Origin: an uncultured Coriobacteriaceae bacterium
GTDB lineage: Bacteria > Actinomycetota > Coriobacteriia > Coriobacteriales > Atopobiaceae
Length of the DNA stretch: 5,176 nucleotides
Assembly (NCBI GenBank): GCA_902766805.1
Contig: CACXFF010000037.1
Coordinates: 1 to 5,176, forward strand
Direction of reading: 5' to 3'
In this document: piece by piece, positions 1-5,176 of the stretch
How positions within the stretch are numbered: position 1 is the first letter of the stretch
Layout of the letters: each line of letters opens with the position of its first letter
The notes under the pieces: model-generated
Database searches by the model: none
Seen by the model: the letters and a program-made list of their open reading frames with translations, nothing else
What the model was told of the DNA's origin: nothing
Translations under genes and position numbers: made by a program

Positions 1-1
1 C

Positions 2-160
2 AAACCGCCCAAGGAGAGGGTCGACTTCGGCCCGACCAAGCCCTACACGGGCGGCTGCGTCGCCGTGCCCGAGTACACGATGGAGCTCATCATGCAGCGC
101 GTGCAGACGGACTGCGTCGTGGTCATCGACACGCTGGACAACCTGCACGGAGAGCTGTAG
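2..160 (+). CDS. L,D-transpeptidase (YkuD)-like protein, C-terminal end only
   Basis: Only the last 52 codons lie in the window; the gene starts upstream. The visible tail contains YTGGCVAVPEYTMELIMQRV and then a short hydrophobic strand (CVVVID) before the stop at 158-160. A small-residue/Gly-Gly-Cys motif followed by V-A-(V/I/L)-P-E and an amphipathic helix is typical of the catalytic end of YkuD/ErfK-type L,D-transpeptidases. In that family the cysteine (codon at 56-58 here) is the nucleophile. Such enzymes form 3-3 peptidoglycan cross-links or attach proteins to the wall outside the membrane. The catalytic histidine region is upstream and cannot be checked. The stop is 31 bp before the next gene on the same strand, so the two may be co-transcribed. 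The family call is from motif recognition only; the substrate is unknown. Confidence 0.7.
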   Translation, partial: KPPKERVDFGPTKPYTGGCVAVPEYTMELIMQRVQTDCVVVIDTLDNLHGEL

Positions 161-176
161 GCAGGTCCTAGCACCT

Positions 177-184
177 GAGGAGGG
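177..184 (+). promoter_or_regulatory. Shine-Dalgarno site of the surface-protein gene
   Basis: GAGGAGGG lies 7 nt before the ATG at 192. It is a strong match to the anti-SD sequence at good spacing and fixes the start codon. Confidence 0.85.
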
Positions 185-191
185 AACACCC

Positions 192-2135
192 ATGAAGAGC
201 ACATGGACCCGCGGCGTCCTTTCGGCGGCACTCGCCGTCTCCATGACGCTGGGCCTGTCGCCCGTGGCTGGCGCGGCAGCTGCCCTGGCAGACGATTCCG
301 AGTTTCAGGACGAGGTCTTGGCGCAGGCGGGGGAGACGCGGGACAGACAGGATACCGGGCCCGCACAGACGGATCTGCTCGGCGCTGAGGGCGCCTTGGC
401 GGATCCCATTCCCGCATCCAAGCTCACGGCCGAAGCGCCCGCGCACTCGCATGACGGCGTGACGTTTGCCACGGCCTGGACCGCCACCGACAGCCTGCCG
501 AGCGAGGCCGGCGTCTATTTCCTGGACGCCGACGTGACCATCACGCAGACCTGGGAGCCCGCGGACGGCACCAGCCTCTGCCTCAACGGTCACACGATCA
601 CGGCGGACATCGCGGACGCCACAGACGCCGGCGCTGCGATACAGGTGGATACGGGCCGGACCTTCAGCCTGTATGACTGCGGCAGCGGCGCCCTGCAGGC
701 GGCCAGCGGCAAGGTCGTCGGGGTGGGCGTCAACTCCCAGGGCGGTGCCTTCTTCAACCTGCACGGCGGCACCATCAAGGGCTTCGGCATCGGCGTCATG
801 ACCGACCTCCTCAGCGCGCCGGACGAGAAGAGCAGCTCCCAGTTCGGCACGTTCAACATGAACGGCGGCACCATCACCGGCTGCACCACCAGGGGCGTCT
901 ACGTGTTCTCGGGCACCTTCAACATGAAGGGCGGCCTCATCACGCAGAACACGAGCCTCGATGACGGCGCGGGCGTGTACGTGCAGTATTCCACGTTCAA
1001 CATGAGCGGCGGCGAGATCTCCCACAACAGCGCGAACCGCAACGGCGGTGGCCTGTACGTGTTCCACACCACCGACATCACGATCAGCGGCGGGTCCATC
1101 ACGGGCAACCGCGCGCTGGGCGCCGACCCTGCCGAGGGCGAGGAGTCTGGCCTGGGCGGCGGCGTGTATGTGGACGAGCGCAGCGCGCTGAAGCTCACGG
1201 GCACGCCCATGATCGTCGGCAACACTGCGGCGGCAGGCAAGACCAGCAACGTGCAGCTGGGCGGCAAGCCCATCAGCGTCACGGGCAAGCTGGAATCCGG
1301 CGCACAGGTCGGCATCACGCAGGTGGCCTCGGCCGCGACCCAGATAAGCACCGAGGGCGAGTCGGATGCGCCCGCGGCCGATCCGTCGGCCTTCACCTCG
1401 GGCTACAAGAAGGCGGGGAACACGGTGGACCCGCAGGCGTATTTCGTGAGCGATGACGCCAGCCGGCTCGTGGGCTGGACCGAGAGCGGCGAGGAGGCGC
1501 GCCTGGTCGCGGCCCACAACGTCGTCGTGGCAGAGAGCTCCAACGGCAGCGTGGCCGCCAGCGCGACCAAGGCCCGCGCCAACGACACCGTCACGCTCAC
1601 GGTCACGCCTGCCGCTGGCTACCAGCTCAAGGCGCTCACCGTGACAGACGCCGACAAGAAGGACATCACGGTCACCGACAACGCCTTCGTCATGCCCGCG
1701 AGCGACGTGACGGTGAGCGCCACCTTCGAGGCGGCGGCCCACACCATCAGCTTCGACGCCAACGGCGGCAGCGGCACCATGGATGCCCAGACCGTGACGG
1801 CCGGCCAGTCCGCCACCCTCAACGCCAACAAGTTCACGCGCTCGGGCTACACGTTCAAGGCGTGGAACACCCAGAAGGACGGCAGCGGCGTCTCGTATGC
1901 CGACAAGGGCAGCATCACGCCCCAGGGCGACGTGACACTCTATGCGCAGTGGACGGCCAGCTCCTCCTCCGGCTCGTCCAGCAGCTCGACGTCGAGCAAG
2001 ACGTCCAGCTCGTCCAGCTCGTCGCTCGCCAAGACGGGCGACTCGGCCTCGCCCGTCGGCATCGTGGCCGCGCTGGCCGCCGGTGCTGGCGCCGTTGCGG
2101 CGTACGTCGGCATTCGCAGGAAGCGCCGCGAGTAA
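192..2135 (+). CDS. LPXTG-like wall-anchored surface protein with beta-helix and InlB-type repeats
   Basis: Complete 647-residue secreted protein; ATG chosen from the strong SD and the signal peptide that follows. Residues 1-33 are a signal peptide (basic start, hydrophobic core, likely cleavage after ALA33). Residues 86-165 hold a module common in host-associated bacterial surface proteins (HDGVTF, LCLNGHTI, LYDC). Residues 185-345 are right-handed beta-helix-like rungs with recurring F-N-(M/L)-x-G-G turns at 188, 221, 243 and 269 and a related ITISGG at 296. Residues 444-512 resemble a divergent InlB B-repeat (NGSVAASA, AAGYQL, MPASDVTVSATF). Residues 517-588 are an InlB/Listeria-Bacteroides repeat (FDANGGSGTM, SGYTFKAWNT, VTLYAQW). 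A Ser-rich stalk (590-611) leads to LAKTG (612-616), a hydrophobic segment (621-641) and the tail RRKRRE. It is expected to be cleaved by a sortase and attached to peptidoglycan, probably as an adhesin or host-contact protein; the ligand is unknown. No sortase gene is in the window. Confidence 0.92.
   Translation: MKSTWTRGVLSAALAVSMTLGLSPVAGAAAALADDSEFQDEVLAQAGETRDRQDTGPAQTDLLGAEGALADPIPASKLTAEAPAHSHDGVTFATAWTATDSLPSEAGVYFLDADVTITQTWEPADGTSLCLNGHTITADIADATDAGAAIQVDTGRTFSLYDCGSGALQAASGKVVGVGVNSQGGAFFNLHGGTIKGFGIGVMTDLLSAPDEKSSSQFGTFNMNGGTITGCTTRGVYVFSGTFNMKGGLITQNTSLDDGAGVYVQYSTFNMSGGEISHNSANRNGGGLYVFHTTDITISGGSITGNRALGADPAEGEESGLGGGVYVDERSALKLTGTPMIVGNTAAAGKTSNVQLGGKPISVTGKLESGAQVGITQVASAATQISTEGESDAPAADPSAFTSGYKKAGNTVDPQAYFVSDDASRLVGWTESGEEARLVAAHNVVVAESSNGSVAASATKARANDTVTLTVTPAAGYQLKALTVTDADKKDITVTDNAFVMPASDVTVSATFEAAAHTISFDANGGSGTMDAQTVTAGQSATLNANKFTRSGYTFKAWNTQKDGSGVSYADKGSITPQGDVTLYAQWTASSSSGSSSSSTSSKTSSSSSSSLAKTGDSASPVGIVAALAAGAGAVAAYVGIRRKRRE
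1959..2024 (+). repeat. Serine-codon low-complexity tract (wall stalk)
   Basis: Twenty-two codons almost entirely TCC, TCG and AGC encode the Ser-rich linker just before the sorting signal. This kind of spacer lets the folded domains clear the wall. Near-repeats of AGCTCGTCC make it prone to slippage, so its length may differ between strains. Confidence 0.7.
2024..2135 (+). other. Cell-wall sorting signal, LAKTG variant
   Basis: This stretch encodes LAKTGD, about 21 hydrophobic residues (PVGIVAALAA onwards) and a basic end RRKRRE. That is the standard layout of a sortase substrate. The second motif residue is Ala, not the canonical Pro. LAxTG is the motif linked to class E sortases in actinobacteria, so a class E-like or relaxed sortase is the likely partner (inference). 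Confidence 0.8.
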
Positions 2136-2168
2136 CGCCGTAAGGCACACGGCATAGGCACTGTTACG

Positions 2169-2201
2169 GAGCGCCAGGCACCACTGCGGTGCCTGGCGCT
2201 C
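2169..2201 (+). terminator. Perfect 14-bp-stem hairpin after the surface-protein gene
   Basis: GAGCGCCAGGCACC (2169-2182) pairs perfectly with GGTGCCTGGCGCTC (2188-2201) around a 5-nt loop. It begins 33 bp after the stop at 2135 and lies in the gap before the next gene, the usual place for an intrinsic terminator. The 3' side is TCATGATGG with no T-run, so it may be a weak or factor-assisted terminator, or mainly a 3'-end mRNA stabiliser. Confidence 0.65.
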
Positions 2202-2211
2202 TCATGATGGC

Positions 2212-2245
2212 CCAACGCATGCAAGGCGCAGCTTGCCCTGCGTGG
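2212..2245. repeat. Second, imperfect hairpin in the intergenic gap
   Basis: The arms 2212-2225 and 2232-2245 pair over 12 positions (CAAG with CTTG next to the loop, ACGCA with TGCGT, then CC with GG). There is one mismatch-plus-bulge and one bulged A, around a 6-nt loop. It follows the perfect hairpin directly. It could be a second terminator, an attenuator of the downstream gene, or a chance structure of GC-rich DNA. Confidence 0.35.
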
Positions 2246-2259
2246 CGCCGGCTGCGTGG

Positions 2260-2268
2260 TGCTACCAT
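2260..2268 (+). promoter_or_regulatory. Possible extended -10 promoter of the acetyltransferase gene
   Basis: TGCTACCAT gives an extended -10 style TG followed by TACCAT (4 of 6 consensus bases). It lies about 35 bp before the preferred GTG at 2304, leaving room for a transcript start and the SD. No convincing -35 hexamer is seen at 16-18 bp upstream, so this is weak. If real, it lies inside the longer reading frame that opens at 2256, which favours the 2304 start. Confidence 0.25.
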
Positions 2269-2292
2269 GGCAGCGGCGCGCGAACCCCGAGC

Positions 2293-2299
2293 GAGGAGG
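2293..2299 (+). promoter_or_regulatory. Shine-Dalgarno site deciding the GTG start at 2304
   Basis: GAGGAGG ends 4 nt before the GTG at 2304. Spacing is slightly short, but it is the only good SD near the start of this frame. It selects 2304 over the upstream GTG at 2256. Confidence 0.65.
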
Positions 2300-2303
2300 C
2301 CCC

Positions 2304-2828
2304 GTGACACCCTCAGTGACGCTCCACACCGTCAAGCCGTGTGACCTGCCGGCGTTCAAGCGGCGCCTGCGGGAGGAGCTCTCGCAGGCGGCCCGCGAGC
2401 TGTTCCCGGACTTCGCCGATACCGCCCTGACCGAGGGCGACGTCGACGGGGCGCTGGGGGCTCCCGGAGCCGAGGCGCTGCAGATATGGTGCGACGGCGA
2501 GCAGGTCGGCGGGGCGGTCGTGACGGGGGAGGGCACGCACATGCTGCTCGACTTCATCTACATCGACGCCGGGCGCCGGGACCGGCAGCTGGGGCTTGCT
2601 GCCTGGAACGCCCTGGAGGCGCGGTACCCCCAGGCCACGCACTGGGAGCTCTGCACGCCCTACCGCGCGCGGCGCAACATCCACTTCTATGTGAACAAGT
2701 GCGGCTTTTGCGTCACCGAGTATTACAACAGCCGCCACCCCGACCCGCACTGGCCGCAGGACGAGCTGGGGGACAGCTCGGATGATGACGGTGGCATGTT
2801 CAAGCTCGAGAAGGACATCGCCCGCTAG
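2304..2828 (+). CDS. GNAT-family N-acetyltransferase
   Basis: Predicted 174-residue cytoplasmic protein. GNAT enzymes move an acetyl group from acetyl-CoA to an amine on a small molecule, peptide or protein. The fold is recognisable in the C-terminal half. The hydrophobic strand LLDFIYID (81-88) leads to the acetyl-CoA pyrophosphate loop RQLGLA (94-99, the R/Q-x-x-G-x-G/A pattern). A helix WNALEARYP follows, then WELCTP and NIHFYVNKCGF (125-135), the late strand-helix motif ending in the conserved Gly-Phe. GTG at 2304 is preferred because GAGGAGG (2293-2299) lies 4 nt before it; the frame is open back to a GTG at 2256, which lacks such a site. Length is normal for a single-domain GNAT. The acidic DSSDDDGG stretch (157-164) is unusual. 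It probably has its own transcript after the two hairpins and converges on the ABC gene with 28 bp between stops. The acceptor substrate cannot be told. Confidence 0.82.
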   Translation: MTPSVTLHTVKPCDLPAFKRRLREELSQAARELFPDFADTALTEGDVDGALGAPGAEALQIWCDGEQVGGAVVTGEGTHMLLDFIYIDAGRRDRQLGLAAWNALEARYPQATHWELCTPYRARRNIHFYVNKCGFCVTEYYNSRHPDPHWPQDELGDSSDDDGGMFKLEKDIAR

Positions 2829-2856
2829 CCCGCCGGACACCCTTTTGGTGCTTGCC

Positions 2857-3633
2857 CTACACGTCCAGCCGCTGGCGCTCGACCAGGTCGGCGAACAGCC
2901 CGCCCTGCGCGATGAGCTCGTCGTAGGTGCCATCCTCGACGATCTTGCCGCCTTCCAGGTACACGATGCGGTCGCAGTTCTTGATGGTGGAAAGCCGGTG
3001 CGCGATGACGATGCGCGTGCACCTGAGCGTGTCGAGCGCCTCGGACACCTGCTTCTGCGTGCGGTTGTCGAGCGCGCTTGTGGCCTCGTCGAATATGAGC
3101 ACGCGCGGGCGCGGTGCCACGGCGCGGGCTATCATGAGGCGCTGCTTCTGCCCACCTGATATGCCGCCTGCACCCTCGGAGATCATGGTCTGCATGCCCA
3201 TCGGAATGGCACGGATGTCATCGGCGATGCCAGCGACTTCAGCCGCCTCCCATGCGTCGTCTTCCGTCAGCTGCGGTGCCGATATCGTGATGTTGCTAAA
3301 GATATCCTCATGGAACAAGGTCCCGTCTTGGGTCACCGTGCCGATGCGACGACGCAGAGAGCGTAGGTCGAGTCCGGCCATGTCCTTGCCGTCGTAGTAG
3401 ATGGCGCCCTTTTCTGGCGTTTCGAAGCCCAACAGCAACCGCACGAGTGTCGACTTGCCGCAGCCCGACTTGCCGACAATCGACACGTACTGTCCAGCGC
3501 GGATGCTCAGGCTCAGGCCGTCGATGACGTAAGGCATGTCCTCGTCGTAGCGAAAGTAGATATCGCTGAGCTCGACGCGACCGTTCAAACTCGTAACGAT
3601 TTCCTTGCTATGCAAAGAACGAACCAGCACCAC
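2857..3633 (-). CDS. N-terminally truncated ABC exporter ATPase domain, NHLM bacteriocin-export type (probable gene remnant)
   Basis: The 258-residue frame is essentially one ABC nucleotide-binding domain. Positions are counted from the GTG at 3633: A-loop FRY (27-29), Walker A GKSGCGKST (54-62), Q-loop Gln102, signature SGGQKQ (159-164), Walker B VLIFDE (178-183), D-loop SALD (186-189) and switch His212. LLLGFETPEKG, DDAWEAAEVAGIADDI, PMGMQTMISEG and FDEATSALDNRTQ match my memory of the NHLM-system export ATPases. Those export ribosomally made peptides and carry a membrane domain before this ATPase domain in one long protein. That upstream part is absent. Similarity to the family fades above about 3590, the frame meets a stop at 3661-3663, and repeat DNA follows. 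No SD precedes the nominal GTG. The C-terminus is normal. It is therefore probably the 3' end of a broken exporter gene; a stand-alone ATPase partnering with a separate permease is the less likely alternative. Confidence 0.8.
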   Translation of the reverse strand: MVLVRSLHSKEIVTSLNGRVELSDIYFRYDEDMPYVIDGLSLSIRAGQYVSIVGKSGCGKSTLVRLLLGFETPEKGAIYYDGKDMAGLDLRSLRRRIGTVTQDGTLFHEDIFSNITISAPQLTEDDAWEAAEVAGIADDIRAIPMGMQTMISEGAGGISGGQKQRLMIARAVAPRPRVLIFDEATSALDNRTQKQVSEALDTLRCTRIVIAHRLSTIKNCDRIVYLEGGKIVEDGTYDELIAQGGLFADLVERQRLDV

Positions 3634-3680
3634 TTTTGAGATGCGGTATAATAAAAACCATTAACAATGTGCGCGCAATT
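3634..3680. promoter_or_regulatory. AT-rich island with a perfect TATAAT at the edge of the repeat region
   Basis: The + strand carries TATAAT at 3647-3652, followed by an A-run. It stands out sharply from the GC-rich DNA on both sides. No TTGACA-like -35 is seen at 16-18 bp, and there is no TG directly before it. On the - strand the same bases read TATTAT (3648-3653), with a poor TTGCGC 19 bp upstream. It could fire in either direction: + into the repeats, or - into the truncated ABC frame. Promoter activity is a guess from composition. Confidence 0.3.
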
Positions 3681-3751
3681 CGCATGGGCGGGCGTGCCCC
3701 GACGCGCTTCGAGCGGCCGCGGGCGGGGCAGGTGGCGCGAAGCCCGGGCGG

Positions 3752-3772
3752 CCCGGGAGCGCGTCTCCCGGG
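3752..3772. repeat. Short perfect inverted repeat
   Basis: CCCGGGAG (3752-3759) and CTCCCGGG (3765-3772) form an 8-bp GC-rich stem with a 5-nt loop. It lies near the left edge of the repeat island. No T-run follows on either strand, so a terminator is not supported. Confidence 0.4.
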
Positions 3773-4126
3773 GGCGGAACGCGCGGGGCTGACGCCCGCT
3801 TGTGCGGCCGGCTTCCGCGACTTTCCTCGCAACGGACGCGACGGGGCGTCGCCCCTCGGCGTGACGGCGGTGCGGTCGTCCGCGTGCCCGCCTGGCCGCT
3901 CGTCTTCCTCGCCCAGGCACGCGCGCCGGCCGTCCGCAGACGCTTACGTTCCGTCGCCTTGCGCGCCGTTGCCGGCCGTCGGGTCTGCCTGTCCTTGCTC
4001 GCTCGGGGCCGCGCCGCAGTCGCCCGGAACCGCTTGCGCTTTGGCCGCCCTTCGCACGTCTCGGCGTCGCGTCGTGCTCGTTCGCGACGCAGGCTGACGC
4101 CGATGCCGGAAGAGCGCGCGCCGGCG

Positions 4127-4410
4127 TCGACCCGGAGGCCGCCCGGCGACCGACGAGGCGGGCACCCGACAACCGACGAAGCGGGCGCCTGGGGGCTCCG
4201 GCGAGCGCCCATTCGTCGACGGGGCGGGCGCCCTGATGACCGGCGAGGCGGGCGCCACGAAGGCCGACGGAGCTGCCGCATGGCACCGATGAATCGAGCA
4301 TTAAGTGTCGACGAAGTGACCTCCCGTCACCGACGAAGCGAGCACCCGATGTCGTCCATTCGACCACCCGTCCCGACGGGGGTGGAGGCCACCGGCGAGG
4401 CGCCACGACC
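4127..4410. repeat. Degenerate tandem repeat array, about 13 units of 18-25 bp (mode 22-24)
   Basis: Units open with CCGACGA or close variants (TCGACG, CCGGCGA, CCGATGA), usually followed by GGCGGGC and an ACCCGA- or GCCC-type tail. Unit starts are near 4127, 4150, 4173, 4198, 4216, 4240, 4264, 4286, 4308, 4330, 4352, 4373 and 4392. The best copies are at 4150, 4173, 4240 and 4330. Several units have small insertions or deletions, so no single codon frame is kept. Degeneracy suggests an old array. There are no unique spacers of constant length, so it is not a CRISPR. Confidence 0.65.
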
Positions 4411-4564
4411 CAGATGCGGTCGCCTCCTTTTCCGCGGCCAGTTGCGACCACGGCGGCCCGCCGCATCGCGCTCCCGCCCCGAGCGAGGGGCGACGGACCG
4501 AGGCTTGCGTCGCGGCCGCGGCCAGCCGCCTTCGCCCCACGCCAAACGTGACTCGAAGGCCGCG

Positions 4565-4750
4565 CCCGCACCCGAAAACGGGCCAAGCCCGCCGCCAAGA
4601 TCCGGCCATGCTCGCACCCGAAAGGCGAGCGTGCCCGCGCCCGAAAGCCGGCCATGCTCAGGCTCGAAAGGCAAGCGTGCCCGCACCCGAATAATGCCAG
4701 AGCCCACGCCCGCAAGACGGCCATGGCCAGGCCCGGGAGACGGCCGCGTG
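4565..4750. repeat. 23-bp tandem repeat array, eight units
   Basis: Seven consecutive 23-bp units start at 4565, 4588, 4611, 4634, 4657, 4680 and 4703. A 25-bp unit follows at 4726. Units begin CCCGCACCCGAAAG or CTCGCACCCGAAAG and end CGGCCATG or CGAGCGTG. The two unit types alternate at 4611-4679, giving a 46-bp higher-order period; CCGGCCATG recurs at 4602 and 4648. The repeat fades into the start of the broken surface-protein gene, where CGCAACCGGAAGATGG (4751-4766) still looks like a diverged unit. Because 23 is not a multiple of 3, the same motif runs through all frames. Confidence 0.8.
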
Positions 4751-4837
4751 CGCAACCGGAAGATGGACGTCAACCCCATCGCCTCGGACGCCAAGCTCGA
4801 CCTGCTGATCGCGGGTGAGGCGGGCGACCTGCCGGCC
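4748..4837 (+). pseudogene. 5' fragment of a broken surface-protein gene, before the frameshift
   Basis: The frame with ATG at 4763 reads MDVNPIASDAKLDLLIAGEA and then GDLPA. Its composition looks like a real extracellular protein, not like the repeat translation before it. At about 4836 the sensible reading jumps to another frame, where LAATYVQALAGVELPDGW continues. The shift equals one missing base in the GCCGGCCTGGCC context. No SD precedes 4763, and the upstream part has been replaced by repeat DNA. It could be a decayed gene, or a sequencing or assembly error at one base. Confidence 0.5.
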
Positions 4838-5176
4838 TGGCCGCGACCTACGTGCAGGCCCTGGCGGGCGTGGAGCTGCCCGACGGATGGGCGTGGGCGG
4901 ACAGCACGACGAGCGTCGGCAACGCCTCGTCCGCGCCGGCGGCCTACAAGATCGTCCCCTCCGGCGCGGCCATGGTGGCAAGCGACAACAACAACGAGCA
5001 GATCGTGTTGGTGAACGGCACGCTGACGGTCAGGAGGCCCTCGTCCAAGCCCGGCGCCAGCAAGTCTGGGCTGCGCGAGGAGCCCGGCAAGTCCGCCGAG
5101 GTGGACACATCCGGCTACACGGAGGACTCTGCGAAGAAGTACGCCGAGGCGCTGGCAGACGCCCAGAAGGTTCTCC
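4819..5176 (+). CDS. Surface protein fragment with MBG-like and FIVAR modules, truncated at its 5' end and by the window end
   Basis: Open from the TGA at 4816-4818 to the window end with no stop. The first part (VELPDGWAWADSTTSVGNAS, then KIVPSGAAMVASDNNNEQIV and LVNGTLTV) resembles MBG-type Ig-like modules of large bacterial surface proteins. In these a strand ending NGTLTV is the usual last strand. A linker RRPSSKPGASKSG follows. From about 5065, EVDTSGYTEDSAKKYAEALA ending in DAQKVL matches the FIVAR helical module (tyrosine-threonine, then a helix with alternating Ala/Leu) found in wall-associated proteins. The true N-terminus and signal peptide are missing. No start codon is backed by an SD; in-frame candidates are GTG 4852, GTG 4870 and ATG 4972. 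With the 4748-4837 fragment it probably makes one degraded gene. The C-terminal part beyond 5176 could be intact. Confidence 0.6.

Larger units (their letters stand above)
3661..4750. other. Gene-free, very GC-rich degenerate repeat island
   Basis: About 1.1 kb with no convincing gene. Long frames are open on both strands at once, as expected when GC-rich DNA lacks stop codons. Their translations are Arg/Ala/Gly/Pro-rich, show no domain, signal peptide or SD, and run through neighbouring genes in the wrong frame. The stretch contains two recognisable tandem families (4127-4410 and 4565-4750). Between 3690 and 4126 it is similar in style but too degenerate to divide firmly: CGCTTACG at 3941 and CGCTTGCG at 4031 hint at a roughly 90-bp repeat, about four times 23. 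Positions 4411-4564 hold no clear units. No terminal inverted repeats, transposase frame or target duplication is seen. The left neighbour is a truncated ABC gene and the right neighbour a truncated surface-protein gene. Confidence 0.7.

Noticed and set aside
168..2150. A - strand frame of 660 codons runs antisense to nearly the whole surface-protein gene.
   Set aside because: It mirrors a real gene with a strong SD, signal peptide and known modules. Its own translation is Ala/Arg/Gly/Val-rich with no domain or SD. Long antisense frames are common in GC-rich genes with strong third-position bias.
2256..2303. A 16-codon N-terminal extension of the acetyltransferase from a GTG at 2256.
   Set aside because: There is no SD before 2256, whereas the GTG at 2304 has GAGGAGG just upstream, and the extension adds no recognisable protein sequence.
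2829..2856. A small hairpin between the convergent acetyltransferase and ABC genes (CACC, CTTTT loop, GGTG).
   Set aside because: The stem is only 4-5 bp with no proper T-run, too weak to call a terminator.
2304..3633. The acetyltransferase as a peptide-modifying partner of the NHLM exporter.
   Set aside because: The genes are convergent, the exporter is broken and no precursor peptide is visible, so adjacency alone does not support a shared pathway.
3585..4724. A - strand frame of 379 codons crosses the repeat island.
   Set aside because: The translation follows the DNA repeats, has no SD or domain, and its end runs into the ABC gene in the wrong frame.
4127..4750. A possible CRISPR array.
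   Set aside because: The repeats are directly adjacent and degenerate, with no unique spacers of constant length and no cas genes.
3661..4770. A possible insertion sequence with terminal inverted repeats.
   Set aside because: The ends share only weak similarity (GTGCGC near both). There is no transposase frame and no target duplication.
3800..5014. A + strand frame of 404 codons crosses the repeat island and the surface-protein fragment.
   Set aside because: It is an Arg/Pro-rich read-through of GC-rich DNA. At its right end it is out of frame with the recognisable MBG-like/FIVAR sequence, apart from the short piece at 4763-4837 listed separately.

Overview
The window is a GC-rich chromosomal segment. 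It probably comes from a host-associated actinobacterium of the class Coriobacteriia (Olsenella, Collinsella or a relative). That guess rests on base composition and on the style of the surface proteins (beta-helix, InlB-type, MBG-like and FIVAR modules). It is inference, not proof.

Positions 1-2201 form a cell-envelope block on the + strand. The tail of a YkuD-type L,D-transpeptidase-like gene (2-160) is followed after 31 bp by a complete gene for a 647-residue secreted, wall-anchored surface protein (192-2135). That protein has a signal peptide, a beta-helix-like repeat region, two InlB-type repeat modules, a serine-rich stalk and a C-terminal LAKTG sorting signal. The block ends at a perfect 14-bp-stem hairpin (2169-2201). 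A weaker hairpin (2212-2245) and a short promoter-like stretch lead into a GNAT-family acetyltransferase gene (2304-2828).

Convergent to it on the - strand (2857-3633) lies the ATPase domain of an ABC exporter. It most resembles the NHLM (nitrile hydratase leader peptide / bacteriocin) export ATPases. All nucleotide-binding motifs are intact, but the membrane domain and everything upstream are gone, and the remaining frame has no recognisable ribosome-binding site.

From about 3661 to 4750 there is no convincing gene. This is an extremely GC-rich island of degenerate tandem repeats with periods near 23 bp. The clearest array is at 4565-4750 (eight units) and a second family lies at 4127-4410 (about thirteen units). 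The left edge carries a small AT-rich island with a perfect TATAAT. The right edge runs into the 5'-truncated, frameshifted remnant of another large surface protein (4748 to the window end) with an MBG-like domain and the start of a FIVAR module.

The repeat island therefore sits exactly between two broken genes, which makes it the most interesting part of the window. It looks like a recombination or insertion scar, a minisatellite hotspot, or an undescribed repeat element.
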